A stretch of DNA of 64,000 nt from Rhodobiaceae bacterium (GTDB taxonomy: Bacteria > Pseudomonadota > Alphaproteobacteria > Rhizobiales > Tepidamorphaceae). The notes under the pieces are model-generated. The model saw only the letters and a program-made list of their open reading frames with translations, had not been told where the DNA came from and made no database searches. Of the stretch, positions 16,697 through 25,165 are shown piece after piece. The translations under genes and the position numbers were made by a program. Where the stretch lies: assembly GCA_020637855.1 (NCBI GenBank), contig JACKJR010000004.1, positions 1 to 64,000 on the forward strand, given 5' to 3'. Within the stretch, counting starts at the first letter, position 1, and each line of letters begins with the position of its first letter.

Positions 16697-17734
16697 TCAG
16701 GCCGCTTTCTGCATCAGCCCGCGATTGATCAAAGTTTCGGCGATCTGCACTGTGTTGAGCGCCGCGCCCTTGCGCAGGTTGTCGGAGACAACCCACAGGG
16801 CAAGACCGTTCTCCACCGTTGCGTCCTCGCGGATGCGCGAAACGAAGGTGGCGAAATCGCCGACGCACTCGATCGGCGTGATGTAGCCGCCGTCCTCGGC
16901 CTTGTCGATCACCATCAGGCCCGGCGCCTCGCGCAGCAAATCACGTGCTTCTTCCGCCGTCACCGGCTTCTCGAACTCGATGTTGACGGCTTCCGAATGC
17001 CCGACGAAGACCGGCACACGCACGCAGGTCGCGGTCAGCTTGATCTTCGGATCGAGGATCTTCTTGGTCTCCGCAACCATCTTCCACTCTTCCTTGGTGA
17101 AGCCGTCTTCCATGAAGACGTCGATATGCGGAATGACGTTGAAGGCGATCTGCTTGGTGAACTTCTTCGGCTCCGGCGACTGAGCGACATAGATGCCCTT
17201 GGTCTGGTCCCAGAGCTCGTCGATCGCGTCCTTGCCCGCACCCGACACCGACTGGTAGGTCGAGCAGACGACGCGCTTGATGCCGAAAGCATCGTGTAGC
17301 GGCTTGAGCGCAACGACGAGCTGCGCCGTCGAGCAGTTCGGATTGGCGATGATGCCGCGCCTGTTCGGCTTGGCCATGTAGTCTTCCAGAACGTGCGCAT
17401 TCACTTCCGGCACGATCAGCGGCACGTCGGAATCGTAGCGGAAGCACGACGAATTATCGATCACGATGGCACCGGCCGCCGCGATCTTCGGGCCCCACTC
17501 CTTCGATACCGCGGAGCCTGCCGACATCAGCGCGAAATCGACACCTGAGAAGTCGAACTGTTCCAGGTCCTTGCACTTCAGCGTGTGGTCGCCGAAGGAG
17601 ACCTCGACGCCCTGCGAACGCCGCGAGGCGATGGCGAAGACTTCATCTGCGGGAAACTCGCGCTCGGCAAGAATGTTCAGCATCTCCCGGCCCACATTGC
17701 CGGTGGCGCCGACGACGGCAACCTTGTAACCCAT
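16697..17734 (-). CDS. asd: Aspartate-semialdehyde dehydrogenase
   Basis: 345 residues, converting aspartyl phosphate to aspartate semialdehyde in the lysine, threonine and methionine pathways. The NADP motif GATGNVG is at 9-15, the active-site cysteine Cys134 in NPNCSTAQLV, and the SVSGAGK... segment follows. It is monocistronic with its own terminator. dapF, a later step of the same lysine route, lies about 13 kb away in this window. Confidence 0.97.
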   Translation of the reverse strand: MGYKVAVVGATGNVGREMLNILAEREFPADEVFAIASRRSQGVEVSFGDHTLKCKDLEQFDFSGVDFALMSAGSAVSKEWGPKIAAAGAIVIDNSSCFRYDSDVPLIVPEVNAHVLEDYMAKPNRRGIIANPNCSTAQLVVALKPLHDAFGIKRVVCSTYQSVSGAGKDAIDELWDQTKGIYVAQSPEPKKFTKQIAFNVIPHIDVFMEDGFTKEEWKMVAETKKILDPKIKLTATCVRVPVFVGHSEAVNIEFEKPVTAEEARDLLREAPGLMVIDKAEDGGYITPIECVGDFATFVSRIREDATVENGLALWVVSDNLRKGAALNTVQIAETLINRGLMQKAA

Positions 17735-18049
17735 GGGTCGCTCCAGATTATCTAAAGGGGCTCTGACTGCGTTTCAGTCCCAAACCCGTTGGATCATTCC
17801 GCCCGCTTGACCGCCTTTAGCGGCTACGCCCCGGACCGCGGGGCGGATTTGCGGGAAAGGGCGGGTTTGATCAGACGCGCGTAGTCGCCGCGCCGGTTTT
17901 TGCCGGCGTTTTCGTCGTGCCCGTGGTTTTGGCAGACATGGCGTACATGGCGAACAAGTCCCTTTCCAACGCCGCGATTAAGCGCAAGACCTGGAAAATT
18001 GCAAGCGGCAATACGTAAACGCACCCTCGCAATCGTAGAGGAAAATGGT
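17735..18049. other. 315-base stretch, largely non-coding
   Basis: Holds the asd promoter region at its left end. Several short GC-rich dyads occur at 17815-17850 (for instance CCCCGG-ACCG-CGGGGC-like). A very small possible ORF at 17871-17948 is listed separately. Nothing else is recognisable. Confidence 0.4.
17871..17948 (-). CDS. Possible 25-residue peptide upstream of asd
   Basis: ATG at 17948 is preceded on the minus strand by AAAGGGA at a plausible spacing. The peptide MYAMSAKTTGTTKTPAKTG... is rich in Thr, Lys and Ala, ends in ATTRV and has no recognisable domain. It reads toward asd. It could be a real small basic protein or chance; conservation would decide. Confidence 0.25.
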   Translation of the reverse strand: MYAMSAKTTGTTKTPAKTGAATTRV

Positions 18050-18460
18050 TTAGCGGTCCTTGTTGGCGGCAGCAAACAGCGCTTCGAGCGACACCGGGCG
18101 CTCCCAATGCGCCTTCACGGTTCCGTCCTTTCCAACCAGCACGGCCTCAAATCCGCGCCCTGTTCCCGCGCTCCCCGTACGCAGGTTCGGCGGCCGCGAC
18201 GGCGCCTTGCCGATGATGCCTGAAACCGCGTCTCGGGTTACCGCAAAAACAACCATGTCGCGGCTTTTGATACCCGCTTCATCGGCCCGCAGGATATGCT
18301 TTTGCTGCGACAGCGACACCTGGTCGAAACGCTGCACCTGAAGCACGAGAACCCGCTTGCTCCACCGGTAGGCTTCAAGCCCCGTAGCCGAGGCAGCCAA
18401 CGCGGCATATCCGGCGGCCACGGCGAGCATTCCGCCGACCGTTAACGCAACACGGCGCAT
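18050..18460 (-). CDS. DUF4174-like secreted protein
   Basis: 136 residues with an N-terminal hydrophobic segment (5-25, signal peptide or anchor). The body contains YRWSKRVLVLQVQRFD, DMVVFAVTRD and GFEAVLVGKDGTVKAHWE, the pattern of DUF4174, a thioredoxin-like family without catalytic cysteines. The start codon overlaps the stop of the VOC gene by one base (TGATG), so it is translationally coupled. Function unknown. Confidence 0.75.
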   Translation of the reverse strand: MRRVALTVGGMLAVAAGYAALAASATGLEAYRWSKRVLVLQVQRFDQVSLSQQKHILRADEAGIKSRDMVVFAVTRDAVSGIIGKAPSRPPNLRTGSAGTGRGFEAVLVGKDGTVKAHWERPVSLEALFAAANKDR

Positions 18461-18852
18461 CAGCCTGCGATCTCCTCGCCGAAGAACATCAGCATTCCGT
18501 CAAGGTCCTTCACGTGGAACTCCCGCATGCCGTAGGGCTGGTCGAACGGCGGACGTACGCTGCCTTGCGGAAGCTTCGACAAACGCGGCGAAAATTCAAG
18601 CCACAGCGCATCGAGCCCATCGACCTCGATATAGACGGCAATGTTTTCCGCCGTGACCTTCAGCACATCCTCATCATCGCAGGCCTGCAGATGGATATGA
18701 ACGGGGCCGCGATGAACGTTGGCGACGGAATTGTCCTCAGCCTGGAAAACGACGGTGAACCCAAGCGTAAGCACATAGAAATCCACCGACCGCGCGACAT
18801 CGCGCACCGGGACCATCGTCGCGCCATAGCGCAAGGTCGGCGTCAGGCTCAT
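18460..18852 (-). CDS. VOC-family (glyoxalase/bleomycin-resistance-like) protein
   Basis: 130 residues: MVPVRDVARSVDFYVLTLGF near the N-terminus, HIHLQACDDEDVL in the middle and MREFHVKDLDGMLMFFGEE at the end, with the His and Glu positions expected for a VOC metal site. It overlaps the DUF4174 gene by one base. It is a different subfamily from the VOC protein at 12695. Substrate unknown. Confidence 0.85.
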   Translation of the reverse strand: MSLTPTLRYGATMVPVRDVARSVDFYVLTLGFTVVFQAEDNSVANVHRGPVHIHLQACDDEDVLKVTAENIAVYIEVDGLDALWLEFSPRLSKLPQGSVRPPFDQPYGMREFHVKDLDGMLMFFGEEIAG

Positions 18853-18908
18853 AACGACTGAATGTATAGGCCGGAATGGAACTTAATCCAGCGGAGCTTT
18901 TTATATCA

Positions 18909-18943
18909 CTCACGGCCAGTTCGCTTCGCGAACTGGCCGTGAG
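18909..18943. terminator. Perfect 16-bp hairpin downstream of leuB
   Basis: CTCACGGCCAGTTCGC at 18909-18924 and GCGAACTGGCCGTGAG at 18928-18943 form a perfect stem with a TTC loop, 5 bases after the leuB stop. On the minus strand no T-run follows (TGATATAAAAAG), so termination may be weak. The stem may instead protect the 3' end of leuB mRNA. Confidence 0.65.
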
Positions 18944-18948
18944 CAAAA

Positions 18949-20058
18949 TTACGCGAGCGACTCAAGCTCCGCGATGATTGCGTCGGCCATCTCGGTGGTG
19001 CCCATCGCATTGCCGCCATCAGCGATATCGCTGGTGCGGGCGCCCGAGGCAAGAGCTGCCGAGATCGCCTTGTCGAGCATGTCGGCTTCCGAAATCATGC
19101 CGAACGAATAACGCAGGCACATTCCGAAGCTGGCGATCATGGCGATCGGATTGGCGATCCCCTTGCCGGTGATGTCCGGCGCGGAGCCGTGCACCGGCTC
19201 GTACAGCGAATAGCGCTTGCCGGTCTTCTCGTCCGGAGACCCAAGCGAGGCGGACGGCAGCATGCCCAGCGAGCCGGTCAACATGGAGGCAACGTCAGAG
19301 AGAAGATCACCGAACAGGTTGTCAGTAACGATGACATCGAACTGCTTGGGATTGCGCACCAGTTGCATGCCGCCCGCGTCGGCCAGCATGTGCTCGAGCT
19401 GCACATCGCCATAGCCCTCGGTCTCATAGACATTGATGACCACTTCCTTCCACAGCACGCCGGAGCGCATCACGTTGTGCTTCTCCATCGACGTGACCTT
19501 GTTCGACCGCGTGCGCGCCAGTTCGAAGGCGACGCGGGCGATGCGGGCGATTTCCGGCGTCGTGTAGACCTGGGTGTCGACGGCGCGCTTGTCGCCATTC
19601 TCCAGCGTGACGATTTCCTTCGGCTCACCGAAATAGGTGCCGCCGGTCAGCTCGCGCAGGATCAGGATGTCGAGACCCTCGACCACTTCCTTCTTCAGCG
19701 AGGACGCGTTGGCGAGCGCGGGGTAACAGATCGCCGGGCGCAGGTTTGCGAACAGGTCGAGATCCTTGCGCAGGCGCAGAAGGCCTGCTTCCGGGCGATG
19801 CTCGTAAGGCACATCATCCCACTTCGGCCCGCCGACAGCGCCGAACAGGATCGCGTCGGCCTCGAAGGCGCGCTTCACGGCGGCATCGGTGACCGCCACG
19901 CCATGAGCGTCATAGGCCGCGCCGCCGACAAGATCGCTCTCGATCTCGAACTTGGTCGTGCCGTGCTTGCCGAACCAGTTGATGACGCGCTGCGCCGCGG
20001 TGGTCACTTCAGGGCCGATCCCGTCGCCGGGCAGAAGGAGAATGTTCTGGCTTGCCAT
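18949..20058 (-). CDS. leuB: 3-isopropylmalate dehydrogenase
   Basis: 369 residues starting MASQNILLLPGDGIGPEV; an in-frame start at 20208 would add about 50 non-homologous residues. It oxidatively decarboxylates 3-isopropylmalate with NAD. Conserved features are GPKWDD, LRKDLDLFANLRP, the ELTGGTYFGEP loop, VTSMEKHNVM with the catalytic Lys, and VTDNLFGDLLSDVASML with the metal-binding Asp residues, then YEPVHGSAPDITGKGIANP. It is not in an operon with leuC or leuD, which lie 1-3 kb away on alternating strands. Confidence 0.97.
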   Translation of the reverse strand: MASQNILLLPGDGIGPEVTTAAQRVINWFGKHGTTKFEIESDLVGGAAYDAHGVAVTDAAVKRAFEADAILFGAVGGPKWDDVPYEHRPEAGLLRLRKDLDLFANLRPAICYPALANASSLKKEVVEGLDILILRELTGGTYFGEPKEIVTLENGDKRAVDTQVYTTPEIARIARVAFELARTRSNKVTSMEKHNVMRSGVLWKEVVINVYETEGYGDVQLEHMLADAGGMQLVRNPKQFDVIVTDNLFGDLLSDVASMLTGSLGMLPSASLGSPDEKTGKRYSLYEPVHGSAPDITGKGIANPIAMIASFGMCLRYSFGMISEADMLDKAISAALASGARTSDIADGGNAMGTTEMADAIIAELESLA

Positions 20059-20242
20059 GTCTGGTCCGTCTTCAATGTTTTGAGAGTTGAATTCAGGAGC
20101 GGATGGGTATCGCTCTGCGCGCCTGAAGGCAAGCTTCTCCACCCGCACAAGCACTCTTGCCGCAATTAACGCAATCGGCGGGCTGCGCTTGTCGCGCCGC
20201 CCCGGCACGTCATATTCTCAGGTCCAACAGCAGGGACGGGAC

Positions 20243-20500
20243 ATGAACAGGCACGAAAAAGAGGAAGCCCGCCGCCGCGAGGCGTTGCGCGATCTGGAGC
20301 GCGTCGGAGAAACCGCTGAAGTGATCGGCACCAGTGCGTTCACCCGCGCCGCCAAGGGAGCGTTCGATCACTTCTCCGCAAGCGATGCCAATGCCGGCGA
20401 CTGGACGGAAGTCTGGGGCAAGCGGATCGCGCGGGCGATGTCGCTGATCATCCTCATCGCTCTCGCGGTCCATTTGACCGTTACCTATATCCTGAAATGA
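20243..20500 (+). CDS. Small single-span membrane protein, hypothetical
   Basis: 85 residues from MNRHEKEEARRREALRDLER, with GGGACGGG as the ribosome-binding site. A charged helical N-terminal region is followed by one membrane span near 64-82 (MSLIILIALAVHLTVTYIL). It ends 55 bases before the zinc metallopeptidase gene on the same strand. No family is recognised. The upstream in-frame extension to 20087 overlaps the leuB leader and is rejected. Confidence 0.72.
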   Translation: MNRHEKEEARRREALRDLERVGETAEVIGTSAFTRAAKGAFDHFSASDANAGDWTEVWGKRIARAMSLIILIALAVHLTVTYILK

Positions 20501-20555
20501 TCTTTCTTCCGGCGGGGCACATGACAAACCCGCCGCACGTGTAGCAGAAAGCGCC

Positions 20556-20984
20556 ATGGCCACGCTCGACCGCGAACATACCTGGACGCATATAGCAGCC
20601 CCCGGCCTCGACGATTTCGAGATCATGGCAGCGGAGGCCTTCGCGCGCCTGCCCGGCAATTTCCGAGAATTGTGCGGCACCATCCTCATCCGCATCTCGG
20701 ACTTCCCGGATGACGAAGTGCTGGAAGACCTCGGCCTTGAGTCCGCTTACGACCTGCTCGGACTCTTTCAGGGTACCGGACTTTCCGAAGGCGAGGCTTT
20801 CCCCCAGACAGGCCAGCAGCCGAACATGATCTGGCTTTTCCGCCGTCCGATTCTGGATTACTGGGCCGAATACGAAGACAATCTCGGGGACATCATCACC
20901 CATGTTCTCGTACACGAGATCGGCCACCATTTCGGCCTCAGCGACGACGACATGGAGCGCATAGAGGTCTCCGCGAGTCCTTAG
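20556..20984 (+). CDS. Zincin-like metallopeptidase family protein
   Basis: 142 residues with a compact minigluzincin layout. Zinc ligands His120 and His124 lie in HVLVHEIGHHFGLSDDDM (117-134), with Glu121 as the catalytic base. The upstream segment EDNLGDIITHVLVHE is conserved in this small prokaryotic family. No signal peptide, so cytoplasmic. The TAG stop lies at the edge of an extragenic repeat. Substrate unknown. Confidence 0.85.
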   Translation: MATLDREHTWTHIAAPGLDDFEIMAAEAFARLPGNFRELCGTILIRISDFPDDEVLEDLGLESAYDLLGLFQGTGLSEGEAFPQTGQQPNMIWLFRRPILDYWAEYEDNLGDIITHVLVHEIGHHFGLSDDDMERIEVSASP

Positions 20985-21060
20985 AGCATGCCACGTGTTC
21001 CGGGCGGAACCCGCGGTCCGCGCAAGCGAAAACCGCTACACACTTTTCCTGAACACGCTC
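20985..21060 (-). repeat. Extragenic repeat, copy 7 (GTGTTC type, expanded)
   Basis: On the minus strand it begins GAGCGTGTTCAGGAAAAGTG, has CGGTTTTCG, then an inserted GC-rich dyad (CCGCGG region) and ends CCGGAACACGTGG. It is related to the copy at 16457 and lies directly after the metallopeptidase stop. Confidence 0.75.
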
Positions 21061-21171
21061 TGGATATTCCGGCAGCGCATTGCGACAATTTCAAAATTGG
21101 CGTTGAGAAATCAGTGCCACTTCTGTTTATTGCGCCTCAAAAGAGCCAATCACCCGAGGACACACCCGATC

Positions 21172-21777
21172 ATGGACAAGTTCACCACGCTGACCGGTGT
21201 CGCGGCGCCGCTGCCGATCACCAATATCGACACCGACATGATCATCCCCAAGCAGTACTTGAAGACCATCCAGCGCACAGGGCTTGGCAAGGGGCTGTTC
21301 TCCGAGATGCGCTACAATGACGATGGCTCGGACAATCCGGATTTCGTCCTCAACAAACCGTCCTACAAGGCTGCGCAGATCATCGTCGCCGGCGATAATT
21401 TCGGCTGCGGTTCGAGCCGCGAGCACGCGCCCTGGGCGCTGCTCGATTTCGGTATCCGCTGCGTGATCTCGACCGGCTTCGCCGATATTTTCTACAATAA
21501 CTGCTTCAAGAACGGCATCCTGCCGATCAAGGTCAGCCCGGAAGACTTGAGCAAACTGATGGACGATGCCGAACGCGGCGCCAACGCCACGATGACGATC
21601 GATCTGGAAGCACAGGAAATCCGCGGCCCCGACGGCGGCTCGATCACCTTCGACATCGATCCGTTCCGCAAGCATTGCCTGCTCAACGGCCTCGACGACA
21701 TCGGCCTGACGATGGAAAAGGCCCCGGCGATCAAAGGCTACGAGACCAAGCTCGCCGAAACCCGCCCCTGGGCCTGA
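21172..21777 (+). CDS. leuD: 3-isopropylmalate dehydratase small subunit
   Basis: 201 residues from MDKFTTLTGVAAPLPITNID. An earlier in-frame start lies in the repeat-containing leader and is rejected. The swivelling-domain motifs DTDMIIPKQYLKTI (about 20-33) and GDNFGCGSSREHAPWAL (about 73-89) are present. It pairs with LeuC to isomerise 2-isopropylmalate. It is on the opposite strand from leuC and about 1.1 kb away, so the two subunits are transcribed separately. Confidence 0.97.
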   Translation: MDKFTTLTGVAAPLPITNIDTDMIIPKQYLKTIQRTGLGKGLFSEMRYNDDGSDNPDFVLNKPSYKAAQIIVAGDNFGCGSSREHAPWALLDFGIRCVISTGFADIFYNNCFKNGILPIKVSPEDLSKLMDDAERGANATMTIDLEAQEIRGPDGGSITFDIDPFRKHCLLNGLDDIGLTMEKAPAIKGYETKLAETRPWA

Positions 21778-21809
21778 AATTCAGGCGTCAAGCATTTCCG
21801 GAGATCCGG

Positions 21810-21832
21810 GCGGCGCGGCATGCACGCGCCGC
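21810..21832. terminator. GC-rich hairpin between convergent leuD and DUF4399 genes
   Basis: GCGGCGCG at 21810-21817 pairs with CGCGCCGC at 21825-21832 across a 7-base loop. No T-run is present on either side, so intrinsic termination is uncertain. Confidence 0.45.
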
Positions 21833-21845
21833 ACGGAATTGATCC

Positions 21846-22289
21846 TTATTCCACGGTGATCGTGATCTGCGGCGACACAACCGGCTTGTCATGCGGAATG
21901 TGGTCCTTGTCGCCCACAACCAGCTGAAGCGTGTGCTTGCCCGGTGCCAGATCAAGCGTGGTTTCGGTCTGCCCGCCTCCGAAATGGCGGTGGTGCTCAT
22001 CGGACGGGATGTTTTCGTTGGCTTCCTCCGCACCATCCGGCCCTTCACCGAAAGGCGCGCGGTCGACGAATAAATGGTGGTGGCCGGTTTTTTCCTTGTC
22101 CGTCCCTGCCGGAGCAACACCCATGCCCGACAGACCGAACATGACCTTGACCGGCCCTTTCACCGCATCGCCGTCATGCGGGCTGATAAAATAGACGGAT
22201 GCACCTTCCGGCGCCATGGTTTCCCCGGCCATGACCGGTTGCATCGAAAATCCGGTTACAAGCGCAACCGCTGCAAGAAACTTCTTCAT
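21846..22289 (-). CDS. DUF4399 secreted protein
   Basis: 147 residues with a clear signal peptide (MKKFLAAVALVTGFSMQPVMAG, cut near residue 21). The mature part has VYFISPHDGDAVKGPVKVMFGLSGMGVAPAG, given here as separate conserved blocks VYFISPHDG and VMFGLSGMG. Then come HHHLFVDRAP and a His-rich EHHRHFGGGQTE, ending in a beta-sandwich strand, all as in DUF4399. Probably periplasmic; the histidines suggest metal contact, but no function is established. Confidence 0.87.
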   Translation of the reverse strand: MKKFLAAVALVTGFSMQPVMAGETMAPEGASVYFISPHDGDAVKGPVKVMFGLSGMGVAPAGTDKEKTGHHHLFVDRAPFGEGPDGAEEANENIPSDEHHRHFGGGQTETTLDLAPGKHTLQLVVGDKDHIPHDKPVVSPQITITVE

Positions 22290-22511
22290 GACATTCCTCC
22301 TGATGTTCTGGTAACCCGCCAGCCCCGGCCATACGCCGTTATTCTAGCGCCGATTGACGGCTTGAAAACCGCTCCGCCGATCCCCACATCCACCTGAACG
22401 CGCGATGAACGGCTCTCTCAGGGTCCGTTCACGCGCGTTTGCGCATTCTCCCCGACATGACGTGACGCGTTACCGCAAATCACCCCGCGCCACGCTAAAG
22501 GAGAGATAGCC
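22290..22511. promoter_or_regulatory. Divergent intergenic region, DUF4399 / small His-Arg-rich protein
   Basis: 222 bases with no gene. Purine-rich AAAGGAGAG (22497-22505) precedes the plus-strand start. No clear promoter boxes or repeats. Confidence 0.35.
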
Positions 22512-22817
22512 ATGCGCAAGTTTGTCATGCCGATTATGGCCGCCGCTTTCCTCGCAGTCGCGGGAACGGCAGCAATCCCTGAAACCGCCAACGCCGCCTC
22601 GGTCAGCGTCGGCATCCACGGCAACGGTTGGAGCGCTCACTTCAATGATGGCGACCGCAACCGCGGCCATCGCTTCAATCGCCGCGTCAATTGCGAGCCG
22701 GTCTACCGCATCCAGCGGCACTGGACCCGCCACGGCTGGAAGCGCGTTCGTGTTCATGTCGGCTACGACTGCGGCCGCATCCACCGCCGCCACGGCCACG
22801 GTCCCCGGCACTGGTAA
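22512..22817 (+). CDS. Small secreted His/Arg-rich protein
   Basis: 101 residues, signal peptide 1-29 (VMPIMAAAFLAVAGTAA, cleavage near ANAAS), preceded by AAAGGAGAG. The mature 70 residues are strongly basic and rich in His, Arg and Gly, ending GRIHRRHGHGPRHW, with two cysteines (CEPVYRIQRHW and GYDCGR) that could form a disulfide. Rhizobial genomes commonly carry such small periplasmic proteins; the function is unknown. A strong terminator follows. Confidence 0.75.
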   Translation: MRKFVMPIMAAAFLAVAGTAAIPETANAASVSVGIHGNGWSAHFNDGDRNRGHRFNRRVNCEPVYRIQRHWTRHGWKRVRVHVGYDCGRIHRRHGHGPRHW

Positions 22818-22840
22818 TCCGGCTTGAGCCGGGAGAAGAA

Positions 22841-22870
22841 AACCCCGGAGAGCATCCTCTCCGGGGTTTT
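22841..22870. terminator. Bidirectional terminator between the small secreted protein gene and leuC
   Basis: Stem AACCCCGGAGAG (22841-22852) pairs with CTCTCCGGGGTT (22857-22868), flanked by AAAA on the left and TTTTT on the right. It can serve both convergent transcripts. Confidence 0.9.
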
Positions 22871-22894
22871 TGATCGTTCAGGCAGTATATTGCG

Positions 22895-24307
22895 TCAGCC
22901 TTTAGGCCATTCCCGCACATCGACGAAATGCCCGGCGATCGCAGCTGCTGCTGCCATTGCCGGCGAAACAAGATGGGTGCGCCCCTTGTAGCCCTGCCGG
23001 CCTTCGAAGTTGCGGTTCGAGGTCGACGCGCAACGCTCGCCGGGTTTCAGCTTGTCGGCGTTCATGGCAAGGCACATGGAGCAACCCGGCTCGCGCCATT
23101 CGAAACCGGCTGCCTTGAAAATCCTGTCGAGGCCTTCGGCTTCCGCCTGCTCCTTCACGAGGCCGGACCCCGGCACCACCATCGCGCCAACGCGGTCGTT
23201 CACGCGCTTGCCCTCGACAATTGCGGCAGCGGCGCGCAAATCCTCGATGCGTCCGTTGGTGCAAGAACCGATGAACACCTTGTCGAGCGCGATATCGGAA
23301 ATCCTCTCGCCACCCTGCAGGCCCATATAGGCGAGCGAACGCTCCGCGTTTCGCCGCTTGGCCTCGTCGGCAATTTCAGCGGGCACAGGAACAATACCGG
23401 TGATGGATGCAACCTGATCCGGGTTCGTGCCCCAGGTGACGATCGGCGGCAGGTTTGCGGCATCGAGCCTGATTTCGCTGTCGAACGCAGCGCCTTCATC
23501 GGTGGGAAGCGTCTCCCAATAGGCGCGGCCCATGTCCCAGGCGGCGCCGCGCGGACTGCGCGGGCGATCCTTGATATACTCGAAGGTCTTCTCGTCCGGC
23601 GCGATCATGCCGGCGCGCGCGCCGCCCTCGATCGACATGTTGCAGACCGTCATGCGCCCTTCCATGGACAGCGCACGGATCGCTTCACCGGCATATTCGA
23701 TGACGTGACCGGTGCCGCCGCCAACGCCGATCTCGCCGATGATGGCAAGGATGATGTCCTTCGCCGTCACGCCGTCGGGCAGCATGCCGTCGACGGTGAC
23801 GCGCATGTTCTTGGCCTTCTTCTGGATCAGCGTCTGGGTGGCGAGCACATGTTCCACCTCTGATGTGCCGATGCCATGCGCCAGCGCGCCGAAAGCCCCG
23901 TGCGTCGAGGTGTGCGAATCGCCGCAGACGATTGTCGTGCCCGGCAGCGTGAAACCCTGCTCCGGTCCGATGATGTGAACGATGCCCTGCCGCTTGTCGC
24001 GCTCATCGTAATACTCGATGCCGAACTCGGCTGCGTTCTTCGCCAGCGTATCGACCTGCAGCGCGGATTCCGGATCGTCGATACCCTTGGTGCGGTCGGT
24101 GGTCGGCACGTTGTGATCGACAACGGCGAGCGTTTTTTCCGGCGCATGCACCTGGCGTTTGGCCATGCGCAAACCTTCGAAAGCCTGCGGGCTCGTCACT
24201 TCATGGACAAGATGCCGGTCGATATAAAGCAGGCACGTGCCGTCCGGTTGTTCGTCGACCAGATGGTCGGACCAGATCTTGTCGTAGAGGGTACGCGGCG
24301 CGCTCAT
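22895..24307 (-). CDS. leuC: 3-isopropylmalate dehydratase large subunit
   Basis: 470 residues, an aconitase-superfamily enzyme. The [4Fe-4S] ligands are Cys349 (GSCTNGR), Cys409 and Cys412 (EPGCSMCLAMN). Other landmarks are YIDRHLVHEVTSPQAF, DHNVPTT, CGDSHTSTHGAFG and the C-terminal TSNRNFEGRQG. It forms the isopropylmalate isomerase with LeuD. A promoter-like TTGACC/CATATC pair lies about 50-75 bases upstream. Confidence 0.97.
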   Translation of the reverse strand: MSAPRTLYDKIWSDHLVDEQPDGTCLLYIDRHLVHEVTSPQAFEGLRMAKRQVHAPEKTLAVVDHNVPTTDRTKGIDDPESALQVDTLAKNAAEFGIEYYDERDKRQGIVHIIGPEQGFTLPGTTIVCGDSHTSTHGAFGALAHGIGTSEVEHVLATQTLIQKKAKNMRVTVDGMLPDGVTAKDIILAIIGEIGVGGGTGHVIEYAGEAIRALSMEGRMTVCNMSIEGGARAGMIAPDEKTFEYIKDRPRSPRGAAWDMGRAYWETLPTDEGAAFDSEIRLDAANLPPIVTWGTNPDQVASITGIVPVPAEIADEAKRRNAERSLAYMGLQGGERISDIALDKVFIGSCTNGRIEDLRAAAAIVEGKRVNDRVGAMVVPGSGLVKEQAEAEGLDRIFKAAGFEWREPGCSMCLAMNADKLKPGERCASTSNRNFEGRQGYKGRTHLVSPAMAAAAAIAGHFVDVREWPKG

Positions 24308-24351
24308 TGGGTAGGTCTCCCGGAATTTGCGAAAGCTTGTTTATTGCAGGG

Positions 24352-24381
24352 GATATGGAGCGAAGTGCCTGTAAAGGTCAA
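24352..24381 (-). promoter_or_regulatory. Candidate sigma-70 promoter of leuC
   Basis: On the minus strand TTGACC (24381-24376) is followed after 18 bases by CATATC (24357-24352), resembling alphaproteobacterial housekeeping promoters. It lies 45 bases before the leuC start. Not tested against background. Confidence 0.45.
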
Positions 24382-24418
24382 GAACGCGCTCAAGCATGAC
24401 GGCCATGAGAGGAAGACG

Positions 24419-25165
24419 ATGCATCTGATCACCGCCCTGTTCGCGATTCTCGTGGCTGCGATGATTGGTCCGGCGGCCGCTTTTGAGGAGGGTGTGGGAT
24501 GTGAAGCCCGCGAGCATGGCGGCATTTCAGCCCTCGTCTGCACGGTCGATGTGGCGAAGGTGGATTTACGCCTGTTCCACACGCGAACCGACGGCAAGCC
24601 CTATGGCGGCTTCGGCCCGCTCGTCCGCGAACTGACCGACGACGGCAAGCGGCTCGTCTTCGCCATGAACGGCGGCATGTATCACGAGGACCTGTCCCCG
24701 GTCGGGCTCTATATCGAGGGCGGCAAGACCCTGAAATCCGCCAACACCAATGCGGGGCCCGGAAATTTCCACATGCTGCCGAACGGCGTGTTCTGGATCG
24801 ATGGTGACAAGGCCGGCGTCAGCGAAACCAGGGCGTTCCTGAAATCGGGACGCAAGCCGGCCTATGCCACCCAATCCGGCCCGATGCTGGTTATCGGCGG
24901 CAAACTGCATCACCGCTTTCTGGTCGATTCCACCTCGCGCAAAACCCGTAACGGCGTCGGCATCCGCGACGGCGGCAAGACTGCAGTCTTCGCGCTCTCC
25001 AACGGCCGCGTCACGTTCCACGAGTTCGCGACCCTGTTCCGCGACGAACTGGGTTGCAACGACGCGCTGTATCTCGATGGCACGATCTCCAGCGTCTACG
25101 CACCGCTGGCCAACCACTATGACGTGCTGTTCCCCATGGGCCCGATCATCGCGGTGGTGGACTAG
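24419..25165 (+). CDS. Phosphodiester glycosidase family (DUF2233/NAGPA) secreted protein
   Basis: 248 residues from ATG 24419 with AGAGGAAGA upstream. Signal peptide 1-21 (LITALFAILVAAMIGPAAAF). The NAGPA-domain features are FAMNGGMYHEDLSPVGLYIE, NGVFWID, ATQSGPMLVIGG, NGVGIRDGGKTAVFALS and LGCNDALYLDGTISSVY. The family hydrolyses phosphodiester-linked sugars in known members; the bacterial substrate here is unknown. The long in-frame extension upstream runs antisense through leuC and is rejected. The stop codon TAG is shared with the start of a palindromic repeat element. Confidence 0.87.
   Translation: MHLITALFAILVAAMIGPAAAFEEGVGCEAREHGGISALVCTVDVAKVDLRLFHTRTDGKPYGGFGPLVRELTDDGKRLVFAMNGGMYHEDLSPVGLYIEGGKTLKSANTNAGPGNFHMLPNGVFWIDGDKAGVSETRAFLKSGRKPAYATQSGPMLVIGGKLHHRFLVDSTSRKTRNGVGIRDGGKTAVFALSNGRVTFHEFATLFRDELGCNDALYLDGTISSVYAPLANHYDVLFPMGPIIAVVD

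Noticed and set aside
24419..25165. Long N-terminal extension of the phosphodiester glycosidase back to 23876
   Set aside because: The extension is antisense to leuC; a signal peptide and ribosome-binding site define the start at 24419.
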